From: Chlorobium sp.
GTDB taxonomy: Bacteria; Bacteroidota; Chlorobiia; Chlorobiales; Chlorobiaceae
Length of the DNA: 33,215 bases
Reading direction: 5' to 3'
NCBI GenBank assembly: GCA_013203905.1
Contig: JABMPC010000002.1
Coordinates: 1-33,215 of the forward strand
Under the pieces are notes generated by a model, which was given only the letters and a program-made list of their open reading frames with translations, did not search any database and was not told the DNA's origin. The translations under genes were made by a program, and so were the position numbers. Every line of letters starts with the position of its first letter. Within the stretch, counting starts at the first letter, position 1. This document shows, piece by piece, positions 25,865-33,215 of this stretch.

Positions 25865-25934
25865 AGAATACCGCATCATAACGGCCGCAACGGCCAGAAG
25901 AAAGAAGCGGGCGCTTCAATAGACCGACAGCAAC

Positions 25935-25969
25935 AGGAAATCCCCTGACATCTCGAACGGGGATTTCCT
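25935..25969 (+). terminator. Hairpin after the csmH-like gene
   Basis: AGGAAATCCCC (25935-25945) pairs with GGGGATTTCCT (25959-25969) over 11 bp with a 13-base loop, 70 bases after the stop. No T run follows, so termination may be inefficient or the hairpin may protect the transcript end. Confidence 0.5.
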
Positions 25970-26015
25970 GAACTGCAGGTGAATACAGAAACCTACCCCC
26001 CTGCAGGGCATAATC

Positions 26016-27479
26016 GTGAAAAAGATTCATCACGCGTTCACAGCCGGAAACAGCAGGGCCGGCATACAGAAAAGAAAAGTACTCATAGCCGACGATGACG
26101 AAACCTCACGAAGGGTATTCGGACATTTTGTCTCCAAAATGGGCTATGACGCCAGAATGGCAAATGACGGGCGAGAGTGTGTCAACACCATGACTGAAGA
26201 GCGCCCCGATGTCGTTCTGCTCGACATCAACATGCCGGTTCTCGACGGGTTTGAAGTTATGCTGCACGCAAAATCGCAGAAAGACAACACTCCAATCATC
26301 ATCATCACCGCATCGCACGACATTCCCAGTGCAGTCAAATGCATCAAGCTCGGCGCATTCGAATATCTCACCAAGCCACTCAATATAGACCGGCTTGAAA
26401 TCGTCATGCGCAATGCCCTCAAAGAATCCGCCCTTCAGGGTCAGGTTCAGATGCTCAAAAAAAAGCTGAAGAGCCGCGAACTTTTTGAACACATCATCGG
26501 CAAAAGCCCTGCAATCAATGCGGCCATGACAGAGGCGATGCAGGTGATGGAAACGGGACTCAATGTTCTGATACTGGGTGAAAGCGGCACAGGCAAAGAG
26601 CTCTTCGCGCAAGCAATCCACCGTGGCAGCAAGCGAAGCAACGGCCCTTTCGTCTCTGTCAACTGTGCGGCAATTTCAAGCACGCTGGCCGACAGCGTCC
26701 TCTTCGGTCATGCCAAAGGCTCGTTTACCGGAGCAGGAACCGACCACATGGGATACTTCGAACAGGCCGACCAGGGAACCATTTTTCTTGACGAAATCGG
26801 CGACATGGGCCCAGATATTCAGGCAAAGGTTCTCAGAGTCATTCAGGAGCGGAAAATCCGGCGGGTAGGAGAAAAGCAGGAGCGGAAAACCGATTTCCGC
26901 ATCATATCTGCAACCAACAGGAACTTCACCGACGCCATCAAGGAGAACAAGTTCCGTGAAGATCTCTACTATCGGCTTGAAGAGTTTCCTCTGTGCCTTC
27001 CACCTCTCAGGGAGCGACCGGAAGACATCCCGCTTTTGTGCCGCCACTTTCTCGACGAATTCACAAGCGCGAACAATCTCGAGAAAATAACCCTTAGCGA
27101 CACAGCGCTTTCAGCCTCGGCAAACTATCCGTGGCCGGGCAACATCAGGGAGCTGAAAAATGCGATCCAGCGGGCAGCAGTTACCAGAAAAGGCGATACG
27201 ATTGAAACTCTCGGACCCAATATCATTGCTGGCTCATTGAAACCCGCACTATCGCCGCCTGCAGTGCTTAGCCCTGTAGCCGAATACGGATTGCAGCCCT
27301 ACGATTCACCCGACATCAGCTCCTATTCACTTGAAGAGCATGAACGGGAAGCCATACTCAAAGCCTATAAAGCGGCGCTGGGCAACCTTACGAAAACAGC
27401 CGGCATTCTCGGAATCGGCCGGGCAACCCTCTACAGGAAGCTCGACAAGTTTGGCCTTGAGTACCTTAAAACCGGATAG
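26016..27479 (+). CDS. NtrC-family sigma-54-dependent response regulator
   Basis: A 487-residue three-domain activator. The receiver (about 21-140) has acidic Asp26-Asp28, phosphoacceptor Asp70 (VVLLDINMP), Thr98 and Lys120. The AAA+ domain (about 155-390) has Walker A GESGTGKELFAQAIH, the sigma-54 contact loop GSFTGA (commonly GAFTGA), Walker B GTIFLDEIGDM and the sensor FRIISATNRNF. The C-terminal Fis-type helix-turn-helix is NLTKTAGILGIGRATLYRKLDKFGL. It should drive RpoN promoters when phosphorylated. No histidine kinase gene adjoins it, so its partner is elsewhere. The start is GTG (26016); the next in-frame start choices would cut into the receiver. It ends 20 bases from convergent dut. 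Confidence 0.93.
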   Translation: MKKIHHAFTAGNSRAGIQKRKVLIADDDETSRRVFGHFVSKMGYDARMANDGRECVNTMTEERPDVVLLDINMPVLDGFEVMLHAKSQKDNTPIIIITASHDIPSAVKCIKLGAFEYLTKPLNIDRLEIVMRNALKESALQGQVQMLKKKLKSRELFEHIIGKSPAINAAMTEAMQVMETGLNVLILGESGTGKELFAQAIHRGSKRSNGPFVSVNCAAISSTLADSVLFGHAKGSFTGAGTDHMGYFEQADQGTIFLDEIGDMGPDIQAKVLRVIQERKIRRVGEKQERKTDFRIISATNRNFTDAIKENKFREDLYYRLEEFPLCLPPLRERPEDIPLLCRHFLDEFTSANNLEKITLSDTALSASANYPWPGNIRELKNAIQRAAVTRKGDTIETLGPNIIAGSLKPALSPPAVLSPVAEYGLQPYDSPDISSYSLEEHEREAILKAYKAALGNLTKTAGILGIGRATLYRKLDKFGLEYLKTG

Positions 27480-27499
27480 AACTTCAGAAAAAGCCCTCC

Positions 27500-27946
27500 T
27501 CAGGAACGAACAGTGCCAGTGTGGCCGAAACCCCCATCGCCACGCACTGTCTCTTTAAGCTCCGACACCTCTTCAAATGAAACCTCTTCAACCCTGGCAA
27601 CCACCATCTGGGCAATGCGATCGCCATGATTGACGGTAAAGGACAGACGGCCATGGTTGACCAGAATAACCTTCACCTCGCCCCGATAATCGGCATCAAT
27701 GGTTGCAGGGGAATTCGGCAATGAAATCATGCTGCGCAAGGCAAGACCACTGCGCGGGCGAAGCTGCGCCTCATAACCGACGGGAAGCTCAATGGCAAAC
27801 CCTGAAGGAATCAAAGCAGTGGAAAAAGGCTCAACGACCACCGGCCCCTCAAGGCAGGCTGAAACATCCATCCCGGCCGCATGCGCGGTGGCATAAACAG
27901 GAAGAAATGCTTGCTTGTTAAGGCGGACAATCTTTACTTTCAGCAT
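27500..27946 (-). CDS. dut: Deoxyuridine 5'-triphosphate nucleotidohydrolase
   Basis: Hydrolyses dUTP to dUMP and pyrophosphate, keeping uracil out of DNA and supplying dTMP synthesis. The 148-residue protein has the five trimeric dUTPase motifs: AAGMDVSA (motif 1), PRSGLALRS (motif 2), [15 protein letters not shown] (motif 3, catalytic Asp), GDRIAQMVV (motif 4) and [10 protein letters not shown] (motif 5, with His where Ser is more usual). ATG start at 27946. The open frame continues far upstream across bshB1 but that part is antisense shadow. It diverges from bshB1 with 48 bases between. Confidence 0.95.
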   Translation of the reverse strand: MLKVKIVRLNKQAFLPVYATAHAAGMDVSACLEGPVVVEPFSTALIPSGFAIELPVGYEAQLRPRSGLALRSMISLPNSPATIDADYRGEVKVILVNHGRLSFTVNHGDRIAQMVVARVEEVSFEEVSELKETVRGDGGFGHTGTVRS

Positions 27947-28018
27947 TGCAGAAACATTGAAGTGTCGAAAAAAAGCCCCAAGAGGCAAAACTGATTGAAT
28001 ATAGCATATAGCACTGAA

Positions 28019-28771
28019 GTGGAAACAACCCCTGAACAAGTCTATGCACTGGCCTTCGGAGCGCACCCCGACGATGTGGAGCTCTCCATCGGCGCTACAC
28101 TGCTGAAAATAATGCGCGAAGGCAAAAGAGTCGCCGTGTGCGACCTCACAAGAGGCGAAATGGGCACCAGCGGCACCGCTGAAAGCCGAAAACAGGAGGC
28201 CGCCGAAGCCGCCAGGGTCATGGGCTACAGTGCCCGCACAACACTCGACCTTGGCGACTCCAGACTCTTCTACAACGAAGAAAACCTGCACACCCTCATC
28301 CGGGTCATCCGCCGCTTCAGGCCTTTCGTCGTTTTTGCCAACCCTCCCGAGGAACGCCACCCCGACCACCCGAAAGCCTCTCGGCTGGTCACCGACGCTG
28401 TATACTATGCCGGCCTCCGCCAGCTTGAGACCCTCTATGAAGGCCGCGTCCAGGAAGCATGGCGCCCACAACACATATTCTACTACATCCAGTACAGGCA
28501 TCTGACCCCCGACCTCATTGTTGATGTCTCCAGCACTTTTGAGGAGTCGCGCAAAGGAGTCCGCGCATTTGCCTCACAATTCTGGCAGGAAGGCGACAGC
28601 ACCCGGCCCGCGACCCTCATCAAACGCAAAGAGTTTCTCGGCAGCCTTGAAGCCCGGGCAAGAAGCCTTGGCGAGCAAATCGGCACCCTCTACGGCGAAG
28701 GCCTGCTCACCCCGTCCACAACATCCATCAGCTCATTCACCGCAACCTTCCCCGAACCCCGCAACCAATGA
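28019..28771 (+). CDS. bshB1: LmbE/PIG-L deacetylase, BshB1-like (bacillithiol pathway)
   Basis: Zinc deacetylase of the PIG-L/LmbE family. The metal site [43 protein letters not shown] and [11 protein letters not shown] match BshB1, which removes acetyl from GlcNAc-malate in bacillithiol synthesis. Chlorobium has been reported to make an N-methyl bacillithiol, so this gene fits the lineage. Start is ambiguous: GTG 28019 gives METTPEQ before the fold, TTG 27995 adds eight residues; the only internal ATG lies past the metal site and is excluded. The stop overlaps the start of the lipoprotein gene by four bases (ATGA). bshA and bshC are not in the window. Confidence 0.85.
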   Translation: METTPEQVYALAFGAHPDDVELSIGATLLKIMREGKRVAVCDLTRGEMGTSGTAESRKQEAAEAARVMGYSARTTLDLGDSRLFYNEENLHTLIRVIRRFRPFVVFANPPEERHPDHPKASRLVTDAVYYAGLRQLETLYEGRVQEAWRPQHIFYYIQYRHLTPDLIVDVSSTFEESRKGVRAFASQFWQEGDSTRPATLIKRKEFLGSLEARARSLGEQIGTLYGEGLLTPSTTSISSFTATFPEPRNQ

Positions 28772-30459
28772 AGCGCCAGATCACTCTCATCGCACTCATT
28801 CTCGCTCTCTATGCCTCCCTCTCAGCCTGCCGGCAGAACAACGGCGAGTTTCGCAGCAACACCATCATAACAGCGGTATCGGCTGACTTTGACTACCTCA
28901 ACCCGCTCCTCATCCAGCTCTCACTCTCTCGAGAGGTCTGCAGCCTTCTCTACCCCTCGCTCGTCAAACCGACCTACAACGACAAAACCGGCAACATTGC
29001 CTTCAGCCCCTCTGCTGCCACCTCATGGGAATTCTCCCCCGACGGGAAAACCGTCTCGTTCCACCTGAAAAAAGGAGTCCTCTGGGAAGATGGCAAGCCG
29101 TTGAGTTCCCATGACTTCAAATACTCATATTCCCTCTATGCAAACCCGGCAACAGCCAGTTCCCGTCAGGACTACCTGAACGACCTGCTTCTGAAAGCTG
29201 ATGGCACCCCGGACATTCAGCGCGCAGTAGAAACCCCCGACAGCCTGACGCTGGTGCTGCACTTCAACCGCTCCCTCTCTCCCTCCATCATACTTGACCA
29301 CTTTAACGACCTCATGCCTGTTGCCAAGCATGTCATGGAAAAGTTCAAGCCTGAAGAAATCCGCTCCCGGGCCACTGAAATCCCCATTGTCGGCGCAGGC
29401 CCCTTCAAGGTTTCACAATGGGCGCGACAGGACAAGCTGGTACTTGAAGCAAGCCCCACCTCCACACTGCCCTACCCGGCAAAAACCCAATCGCTTATTT
29501 TCGTTGTCGTCCCCGAGTACACAACCCGTCTTGCCATGCTCAAGTCCGGCCAGATCGACGCCCTCATCTCAGCCGGAGGCATCAACCCCATAGACACGCG
29601 CGAACTCGCACAGCACTCCCCCGACATCCAGATCCGCCCTGTCAAAAACCGCTACTTCGACAGCGTCGTCTGGCTGAACATTGATGGCGTACTGTGGCGG
29701 AATGAGAAAAAAGTGGCCCCCAACCCTCTCTTCGGCGACCCCGCCGTGCGTCGTGCCATGACCCTCGCCATTGACCGTCAGTCAATCATAGACGGCTTCA
29801 TGGGGCCGGAGCACGCCACAATAGTCAACACATCACTCTCCCCTGCCTATCGGGCCATAACGAACACCACGCTTGACCCATACAACTATAATCCTACAAA
29901 AGCCACCACCATACTCGCCGGAGCAGGATGGACGCCCGGACCCGACGGCATACTTCAGAAAAATGGAGAACGGTTTTCCTTTGAGCTGGCAGCCCCTGTC
30001 GGCAACCCCAGGCGCAACTATGCAGCCACCATCATCCAGCAGAACCTCCGCCAGATAGGCATTGACTGCCGCCTCCGGTTCGAAGAGAACCTCGTCTTCC
30101 TCAAGAACCAGAACGAGTTCCGGTATGAAGCAGCACTCTCCGGCCTCGCAGCTGAAACGCTCCCCTTCCAGCTCATCATCTGGGGATCAGATTTCCAGAA
30201 CCGTACCTTCAACTCCTCCGCATTCCAGAACAGAGAGCTCGACACCATCATAGGAAAACTCAGCGGCCCTATCGCCGAGAAAGAAGCACTGCGGCTCTGG
30301 CATAGCTACCAGAGAATTCTGCACGAAAAGCAGCCAAGGACCTTCCTCTACTATTACGACGAACTTGAAGGATTCAGCCGCCGGGTGGAAAACACCAATG
30401 TAAACCTCCTTGCAACCCTCTACAACGCCTACGACTGGACCCTGCGGAAGGAGCACTGA
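28768..30459 (+). CDS. Peptide-type ABC transporter substrate-binding lipoprotein
   Basis: A 563-residue family-5 extracellular solute-binding protein. A basic start and hydrophobic core lead to a lipobox LSAC with Cys21, so the mature protein is expected to be lipid-anchored. The fold markers include SADFDYLNPLL, TSWEFSPDGKTVSFHLKKGVLWEDGKPLSSHDFKYSY (usual family signature W..DGKPL...DFKYS), and AVRRAMTLAIDRQSIIDG. Substrates in the family range from oligopeptides to metals; none can be assigned. No permease or ATPase gene is adjacent. It is translationally coupled to bshB1, which may mean a shared role or simple packing. bchF follows after 74 bases. Confidence 0.9.
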   Translation: MKRQITLIALILALYASLSACRQNNGEFRSNTIITAVSADFDYLNPLLIQLSLSREVCSLLYPSLVKPTYNDKTGNIAFSPSAATSWEFSPDGKTVSFHLKKGVLWEDGKPLSSHDFKYSYSLYANPATASSRQDYLNDLLLKADGTPDIQRAVETPDSLTLVLHFNRSLSPSIILDHFNDLMPVAKHVMEKFKPEEIRSRATEIPIVGAGPFKVSQWARQDKLVLEASPTSTLPYPAKTQSLIFVVVPEYTTRLAMLKSGQIDALISAGGINPIDTRELAQHSPDIQIRPVKNRYFDSVVWLNIDGVLWRNEKKVAPNPLFGDPAVRRAMTLAIDRQSIIDGFMGPEHATIVNTSLSPAYRAITNTTLDPYNYNPTKATTILAGAGWTPGPDGILQKNGERFSFELAAPVGNPRRNYAATIIQQNLRQIGIDCRLRFEENLVFLKNQNEFRYEAALSGLAAETLPFQLIIWGSDFQNRTFNSSAFQNRELDTIIGKLSGPIAEKEALRLWHSYQRILHEKQPRTFLYYYDELEGFSRRVENTNVNLLATLYNAYDWTLRKEH

Positions 30460-30491
30460 AGGGGTAAGGTAATTTTTCGCTGATTGGCTAT

Positions 30492-30503
30492 ATTCAGCTG
30501 AAT
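30492..30503. promoter_or_regulatory. 12-bp perfect palindrome upstream of bchF
   Basis: ATTCAGCTGAAT is self-complementary and lies 30 bases before the bchF ATG, following GGCTATATTC that could serve as a -10 region. It could be an operator for the bchFCX operon; no regulator is identified. Confidence 0.35.
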
Positions 30504-30533
30504 TTCATTCGTTTCACAGAAACCGACACCATC

Positions 30534-31007
30534 ATGCCCCGTTACACACCCGAACAGCTTGCCCGGAGAAACGCATCGGTCTGGACAACCGTTCAGGCCA
30601 TTCTGGCCCCCATACAGTTCGTTATATTTCTGGCCGGCCTCACCCTCACCTACCTCTATCAATACGGTATTGGCATAGAAAACTTTGCCTGGGTCACCTT
30701 TTTCGTTGCCCTGAAAACCTTCATGCTCATCCTCATATTCGTTACCGGAGGTTTTTTTGAACAGGAGGTCTTCGGCAAATTCGCCTTCGCCCCCGAATTC
30801 TTCTGGGAAGATTTCGGCAGCTCCATTGCCATGGTGGTTCACATTGCCTACTTCGTCCTCTTCTTCATGGGTGCTGACGAAACCGTTCTTATCTGGACCG
30901 CTCTGGGTGCATACCTGAGCTATCTCATCAATGCAGCCCAGTTCGTCATTCGGCTTCTGCTTGAAAAACGCAATGAGCGAAAACTGAAAGCAGGAGAAGC
31001 GGCGTGA
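30534..31007 (+). CDS. bchF: 3-vinyl bacteriochlorophyllide hydratase
   Basis: Hydrates the C3-vinyl group to 3-hydroxyethyl in bacteriochlorophyll synthesis, at the membrane. The 157-residue protein has the BchF start MPRYTPEQLARRNASVWTTVQ, the middle block VTGGFFEQEVFGKFAFAPEFFWEDFGS and INAAQFVIRLLLEKR near the end. About four membrane segments are seen (22-43, 52-72, 96-113, 117-142). Green sulfur bacteria also carry the paralogue BchV for the bacteriochlorophyll c side; the context with bchC and bchX indicates BchF of the BChl a branch. The last four bases overlap the bchC GTG start (GTGA). A good AGGAG (30992-30996) inside bchF serves bchC. Confidence 0.93.
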   Translation: MPRYTPEQLARRNASVWTTVQAILAPIQFVIFLAGLTLTYLYQYGIGIENFAWVTFFVALKTFMLILIFVTGGFFEQEVFGKFAFAPEFFWEDFGSSIAMVVHIAYFVLFFMGADETVLIWTALGAYLSYLINAAQFVIRLLLEKRNERKLKAGEAA

Positions 31008-32008
31008 AAACAAAAGCGATCGTCTTCACCGGCATCCGTCAGATCGAGGTATCGGAAGTACAGCTCAAGCCCCTCGGCTCAACTGATGTTCTGGTGGAAA
31101 CCTACTGGTCGTCCATCAGCACCGGTACGGAAAAAATGGCATACAACGGCCTGATTCCCTCCCCCCCTTTCATCTTCCCCTTCATTCCGGGATATGAAAC
31201 CGTAGGGCAAATCACTGAGGTCGGTGACCATGTCAAAGAGAGCCTGATCGGCAAGTTCGCCTACATAGCCGGCTCATTCGGCTACGAAGGAGTCAATGCC
31301 GCTTTCGGCGGAGCATCCCAGTTCGTGGTATGTCCTGTTGAGAGCATCACCATTCTTGACGGCATTGAAAACCCCCAGTGCGGCATAGCCCTTCCGCTTG
31401 GCGCAACAGCACTGCACATTGTGGACCTCGCAGAAGTCAAGAACAAAAAGGTACTGATACTCGGACAGGGAGCCGTCGGCATTCTGGCAGCGGAACTCTC
31501 AAAACTCATGGGAGCAAAGTTGGTTGCCGCCACCGAACCCCACCCGAAACGCCTGAAATTCTCACCGGCCGACATCCGCATCAACCCCGAAACGGAAGAT
31601 GTGTCAGCCGCACTTGCCGGCTATGAGTTTGATGTGCTCATCGACAGCACCGGCATCATGGCAGCCATCGACACAGGCCTGCGCTTCCTGAAGTTCCACG
31701 GCACGGTCATTTTTGGAGGCTACTATCAGCGCATGAACATAGACTACTCGCAGGCCTTCCAAAAAGAGCTCTCTTTCATTGCCGCTAAACAGTGGGCACA
31801 GGGCGATCTTGAACGGGTACGAGCCCTCATTGCCGAACGGAGGCTCAACGCCGAAAAAATATTTACCCACGAGAGCCCGGTTGACGACACCATCACAGAC
31901 ACCTACAGAAAAGCCTTCAGCGACCCCGACTGCCTGAAAATGATTCTCAACTGGAAGAGTGATGGCGAGACGGCAAACGAAACCTGCTACATCACCGGCA
32001 AACCCTGA
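31004..32008 (+). CDS. bchC: 3-hydroxyethyl bacteriochlorophyllide a dehydrogenase
   Basis: Oxidises the 3-hydroxyethyl group to 3-acetyl, the last ring modification of bacteriochlorophyllide a. The 334-residue protein is a medium-chain dehydrogenase: the N-terminal domain has YWSSISTGTEKMAYNG and FPFIPGYETVGQITEVG, and the nucleotide-binding domain has LILGQGAVGILAAELSKL. The catalytic zinc Cys and His of alcohol dehydrogenases are not evident. The GTG start overlaps bchF by four bases and is preceded by AGGAG at seven bases' distance. bchX begins 12 bases after its stop. Confidence 0.93.
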   Translation: MKTKAIVFTGIRQIEVSEVQLKPLGSTDVLVETYWSSISTGTEKMAYNGLIPSPPFIFPFIPGYETVGQITEVGDHVKESLIGKFAYIAGSFGYEGVNAAFGGASQFVVCPVESITILDGIENPQCGIALPLGATALHIVDLAEVKNKKVLILGQGAVGILAAELSKLMGAKLVAATEPHPKRLKFSPADIRINPETEDVSAALAGYEFDVLIDSTGIMAAIDTGLRFLKFHGTVIFGGYYQRMNIDYSQAFQKELSFIAAKQWAQGDLERVRALIAERRLNAEKIFTHESPVDDTITDTYRKAFSDPDCLKMILNWKSDGETANETCYITGKP

Positions 32009-32019
32009 CAACAGACCGC

Positions 32020-33123
32020 ATGAGCGCAAGAACCATAGCAATCTACGGCAAAGGGGGGATCGGCAAGAGCTTTACCACCACAAACCTCAGCGCCACCTTT
32101 GCCCGTATGCAGAAACGGGTGCTGCAGCTCGGCTGCGACCCCAAACACGACTCAACCACCTCACTCTTCGGCGGCATGTCGCTGCCGACCCTGACCGATG
32201 TTTTTGCGGAAAAAAACAGCCGGAACGAAGAGGTCTCAATAGAGGACATTGTCTTCCGTCGCGACATCGAAGACTTCCCCCAGCCCATTTACGGCATTGA
32301 ACTCGGCGGCCCTCAGGTAGGCCGGGGTTGCGGCGGAAGGGGAATTATTTCAGGGTTCGATACCCTTGAAAAGCTTGGCCTTTTCAAATGGGAGCTCGAC
32401 ATCATCCTCATGGACTTCCTTGGCGATGTGGTCTGCGGCGGATTTGCCACACCACTAGCCCGTTCGCTCAGCGAAGAGGTCATCCTCGTCACCAGCAACG
32501 ACCGCCAGTCCATCTTCACCGCCAACAACATCTGCCGCGCCAACAACTACTTCAGAACGGTTGGAGGAACCTCCCGACTCTTGGGGCTCATCATCAACCG
32601 CGACGACGGCAGCGGTGTGGCTGAAAACTATGCCAAAGCTGCCGGCATCAATATTCTCATGAAGGTCCCCTACAACATGGAGGCCCGCAACCATGACGAC
32701 CGCTTCGACTTTGCCGTCCGCATCCCCGACATCCGGCAGCGGTTCGAAAAACTCGCAACCGACATTCTCAACGACAACATCACCCCCTCCCACTCGGCAG
32801 GTCTGGAATTCAGCGACTTCATCCGTCTCTTCGGAGAAGTCAGCGACAGCCTCCCCCGTCCCGCTACAAAAGAGGAACTCTTCAGGGCCGCCACTCCCGC
32901 CCATGAAGGCACTCCATCCCGGGCCGGGAACAAAGAGGATGACAGAATGGCAGAATGCATCAGCCAGCTTGAGCCGGATCTTGAAGCAGTCTACCTCCTC
33001 CATGAAAAAGAGGGGAAAAGCACCGCCGAAATCGCCACTCTGCTCAACTGCACTGAACCTGAAGCCACCCTGCGCCTCGCAGCAGCACAGAGAGCACTCC
33101 GGGCCCTCTTCTTCCAGATCTGA
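32020..33123 (+). CDS. bchX: Chlorophyllide a reductase iron protein, with sigma-region-4-like C-terminal extension
   Basis: ATP-dependent reductase of the NifH/BchL family that passes electrons to BchYZ for reduction of the C7-C8 bond of chlorophyllide a. Residues 1-275 are the usual fold: Walker A YGKGGIGKSFTTTN (9-22), CDPKHDSTTSLFGG (39-52), and the bridging 4Fe-4S cysteines Cys104 (GRGCGGRGI) and Cys139 (DVVCGGFA). After an Ala/Glu/Thr-rich linker (about 282-308), residues 316-364 read QLEPDLEAVYLLHEKEGKS then TAEIATLLNCTEPEATLRLA and a basic helix. This resembles region 4 of sigma-70/ECF factors (recognition helix-turn-helix). BchX of purple bacteria, as I recall it, lacks such a domain. 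The total is 367 residues. ATG start, no strong Shine-Dalgarno. bchY and bchZ are not in the window. Confidence 0.9.
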   Translation: MSARTIAIYGKGGIGKSFTTTNLSATFARMQKRVLQLGCDPKHDSTTSLFGGMSLPTLTDVFAEKNSRNEEVSIEDIVFRRDIEDFPQPIYGIELGGPQVGRGCGGRGIISGFDTLEKLGLFKWELDIILMDFLGDVVCGGFATPLARSLSEEVILVTSNDRQSIFTANNICRANNYFRTVGGTSRLLGLIINRDDGSGVAENYAKAAGINILMKVPYNMEARNHDDRFDFAVRIPDIRQRFEKLATDILNDNITPSHSAGLEFSDFIRLFGEVSDSLPRPATKEELFRAATPAHEGTPSRAGNKEDDRMAECISQLEPDLEAVYLLHEKEGKSTAEIATLLNCTEPEATLRLAAAQRALRALFFQI

Positions 33124-33151
33124 ATCGCCAAGCGCCCTCACCATGTGCGTG

Positions 33152-33174
33152 TCTCTCTCTCTCTCTCTCTCTCT
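33152..33174 (+). repeat. TC dinucleotide tract
   Basis: Eleven and a half uninterrupted TC units lie 29 bases after the bchX stop. They fall inside a 22-codon open frame (ATG 33143, TGA ending 33211) that would encode Ser-Leu repeats. Tracts of this length are uncommon in bacteria and prone to slippage. The window ends before the next gene. Confidence 0.85.
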
Positions 33175-33215
33175 GCCTGCAACCAGAAAACCCCCTCATA
33201 TCCTCTGCTGATATA

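Noticed and set aside
25973-26006. CTGCAGG/CCTGCAG 7-bp inverted repeat before the response regulator gene
   Set aside because: Short stem with a 20-base loop, no T run, and no clear link to the start codon; likely chance.
27947-28501. Long upstream extension of the dut frame on the minus strand
   Set aside because: It is the antisense shadow of bshB1, whose metal-site motifs are clear on the plus strand.
12455-33144. Other long antisense frames (for example 13145-13840, 32455-33144 on the minus strand)
   Set aside because: They are opposite strongly supported genes and reflect the codon bias of the real strand.

Overview
The window is chromosomal DNA of a green sulfur bacterium (Chlorobiaceae; Chlorobium/Pelodictyon type). 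The evidence is a bchF-bchC-bchX operon for bacteriochlorophyll a, a plant/cyanobacteria-type carotene desaturase (crtQ), a chlorosome envelope protein (CsmH-like), and a deacetylase of the BshB1 type that fits the bacillithiol-class thiols known from Chlorobium. Genes are tightly packed, Shine-Dalgarno sites are mostly weak, and GTG/TTG starts are common. Several neighbouring genes overlap by 1-23 bases.

Layout. 1-4.5 kb: nadB and nadE (NAD synthesis) converge with one base between their stop codons; nadE is followed upstream by a Yip1-like membrane protein gene and an EnvC-like degenerate M23 protein gene on the minus strand. 4.6-5.9 kb: murA. 5.99-6.42 kb: four tRNA genes (CAT, CTC, ACG, CTG) ended by a strong terminator. 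6.43-6.69 kb: a 259-bp non-coding element with 32-bp terminal inverted repeats, ending three bases before the ATG of an AlbA_2/Schlafen-type gene. 7.2-9.5 kb: a lipase-like alpha/beta hydrolase gene whose start codon lies in an inverted repeat, tail-overlapping a sugar-nucleotide epimerase gene. 9.7-13.1 kb: a three-gene cassette (ATP-grasp, alpha-E, transglutaminase). 13.2-17.5 kb: tgt-rimO, then aroK-aroB. 17.4-18.8 kb (minus): coaX and a small membrane protein gene. 18.9-20.2 kb: yjbQ family and an alpha/beta hydrolase. 20.2-23.2 kb: a 62-bp near-perfect palindrome, then glnN (type III glutamine synthetase) preceded on the same strand by an Lrp/AsnC regulator. 23.4-27.5 kb: a possible 59-residue protein, crtQ, csmH-like and an orphan NtrC-type regulator. 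27.5-30.5 kb: dut diverging from bshB1, which is translationally coupled to a peptide-binding lipoprotein gene. 30.5-33.2 kb: bchF, bchC, bchX and a TC dinucleotide tract.

The most interesting signals are: (i) a C-terminal extension on BchX that reads like sigma-70 region 4, a helix-turn-helix DNA-binding fold, on a chlorophyllide reductase subunit; (ii) the 259-bp terminal-inverted-repeat element set directly against a start codon; (iii) an 11-bp perfect inverted repeat covering the -10 box and start codon of the 426-residue hydrolase gene; (iv) a Tgt lacking three of the four usual zinc ligands; and (v) a pantothenate kinase with Glu replacing the first-motif Asp. No phage, CRISPR array, intact transposase or defence island was seen. 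All functional calls come from reading motifs by eye, with no database search.
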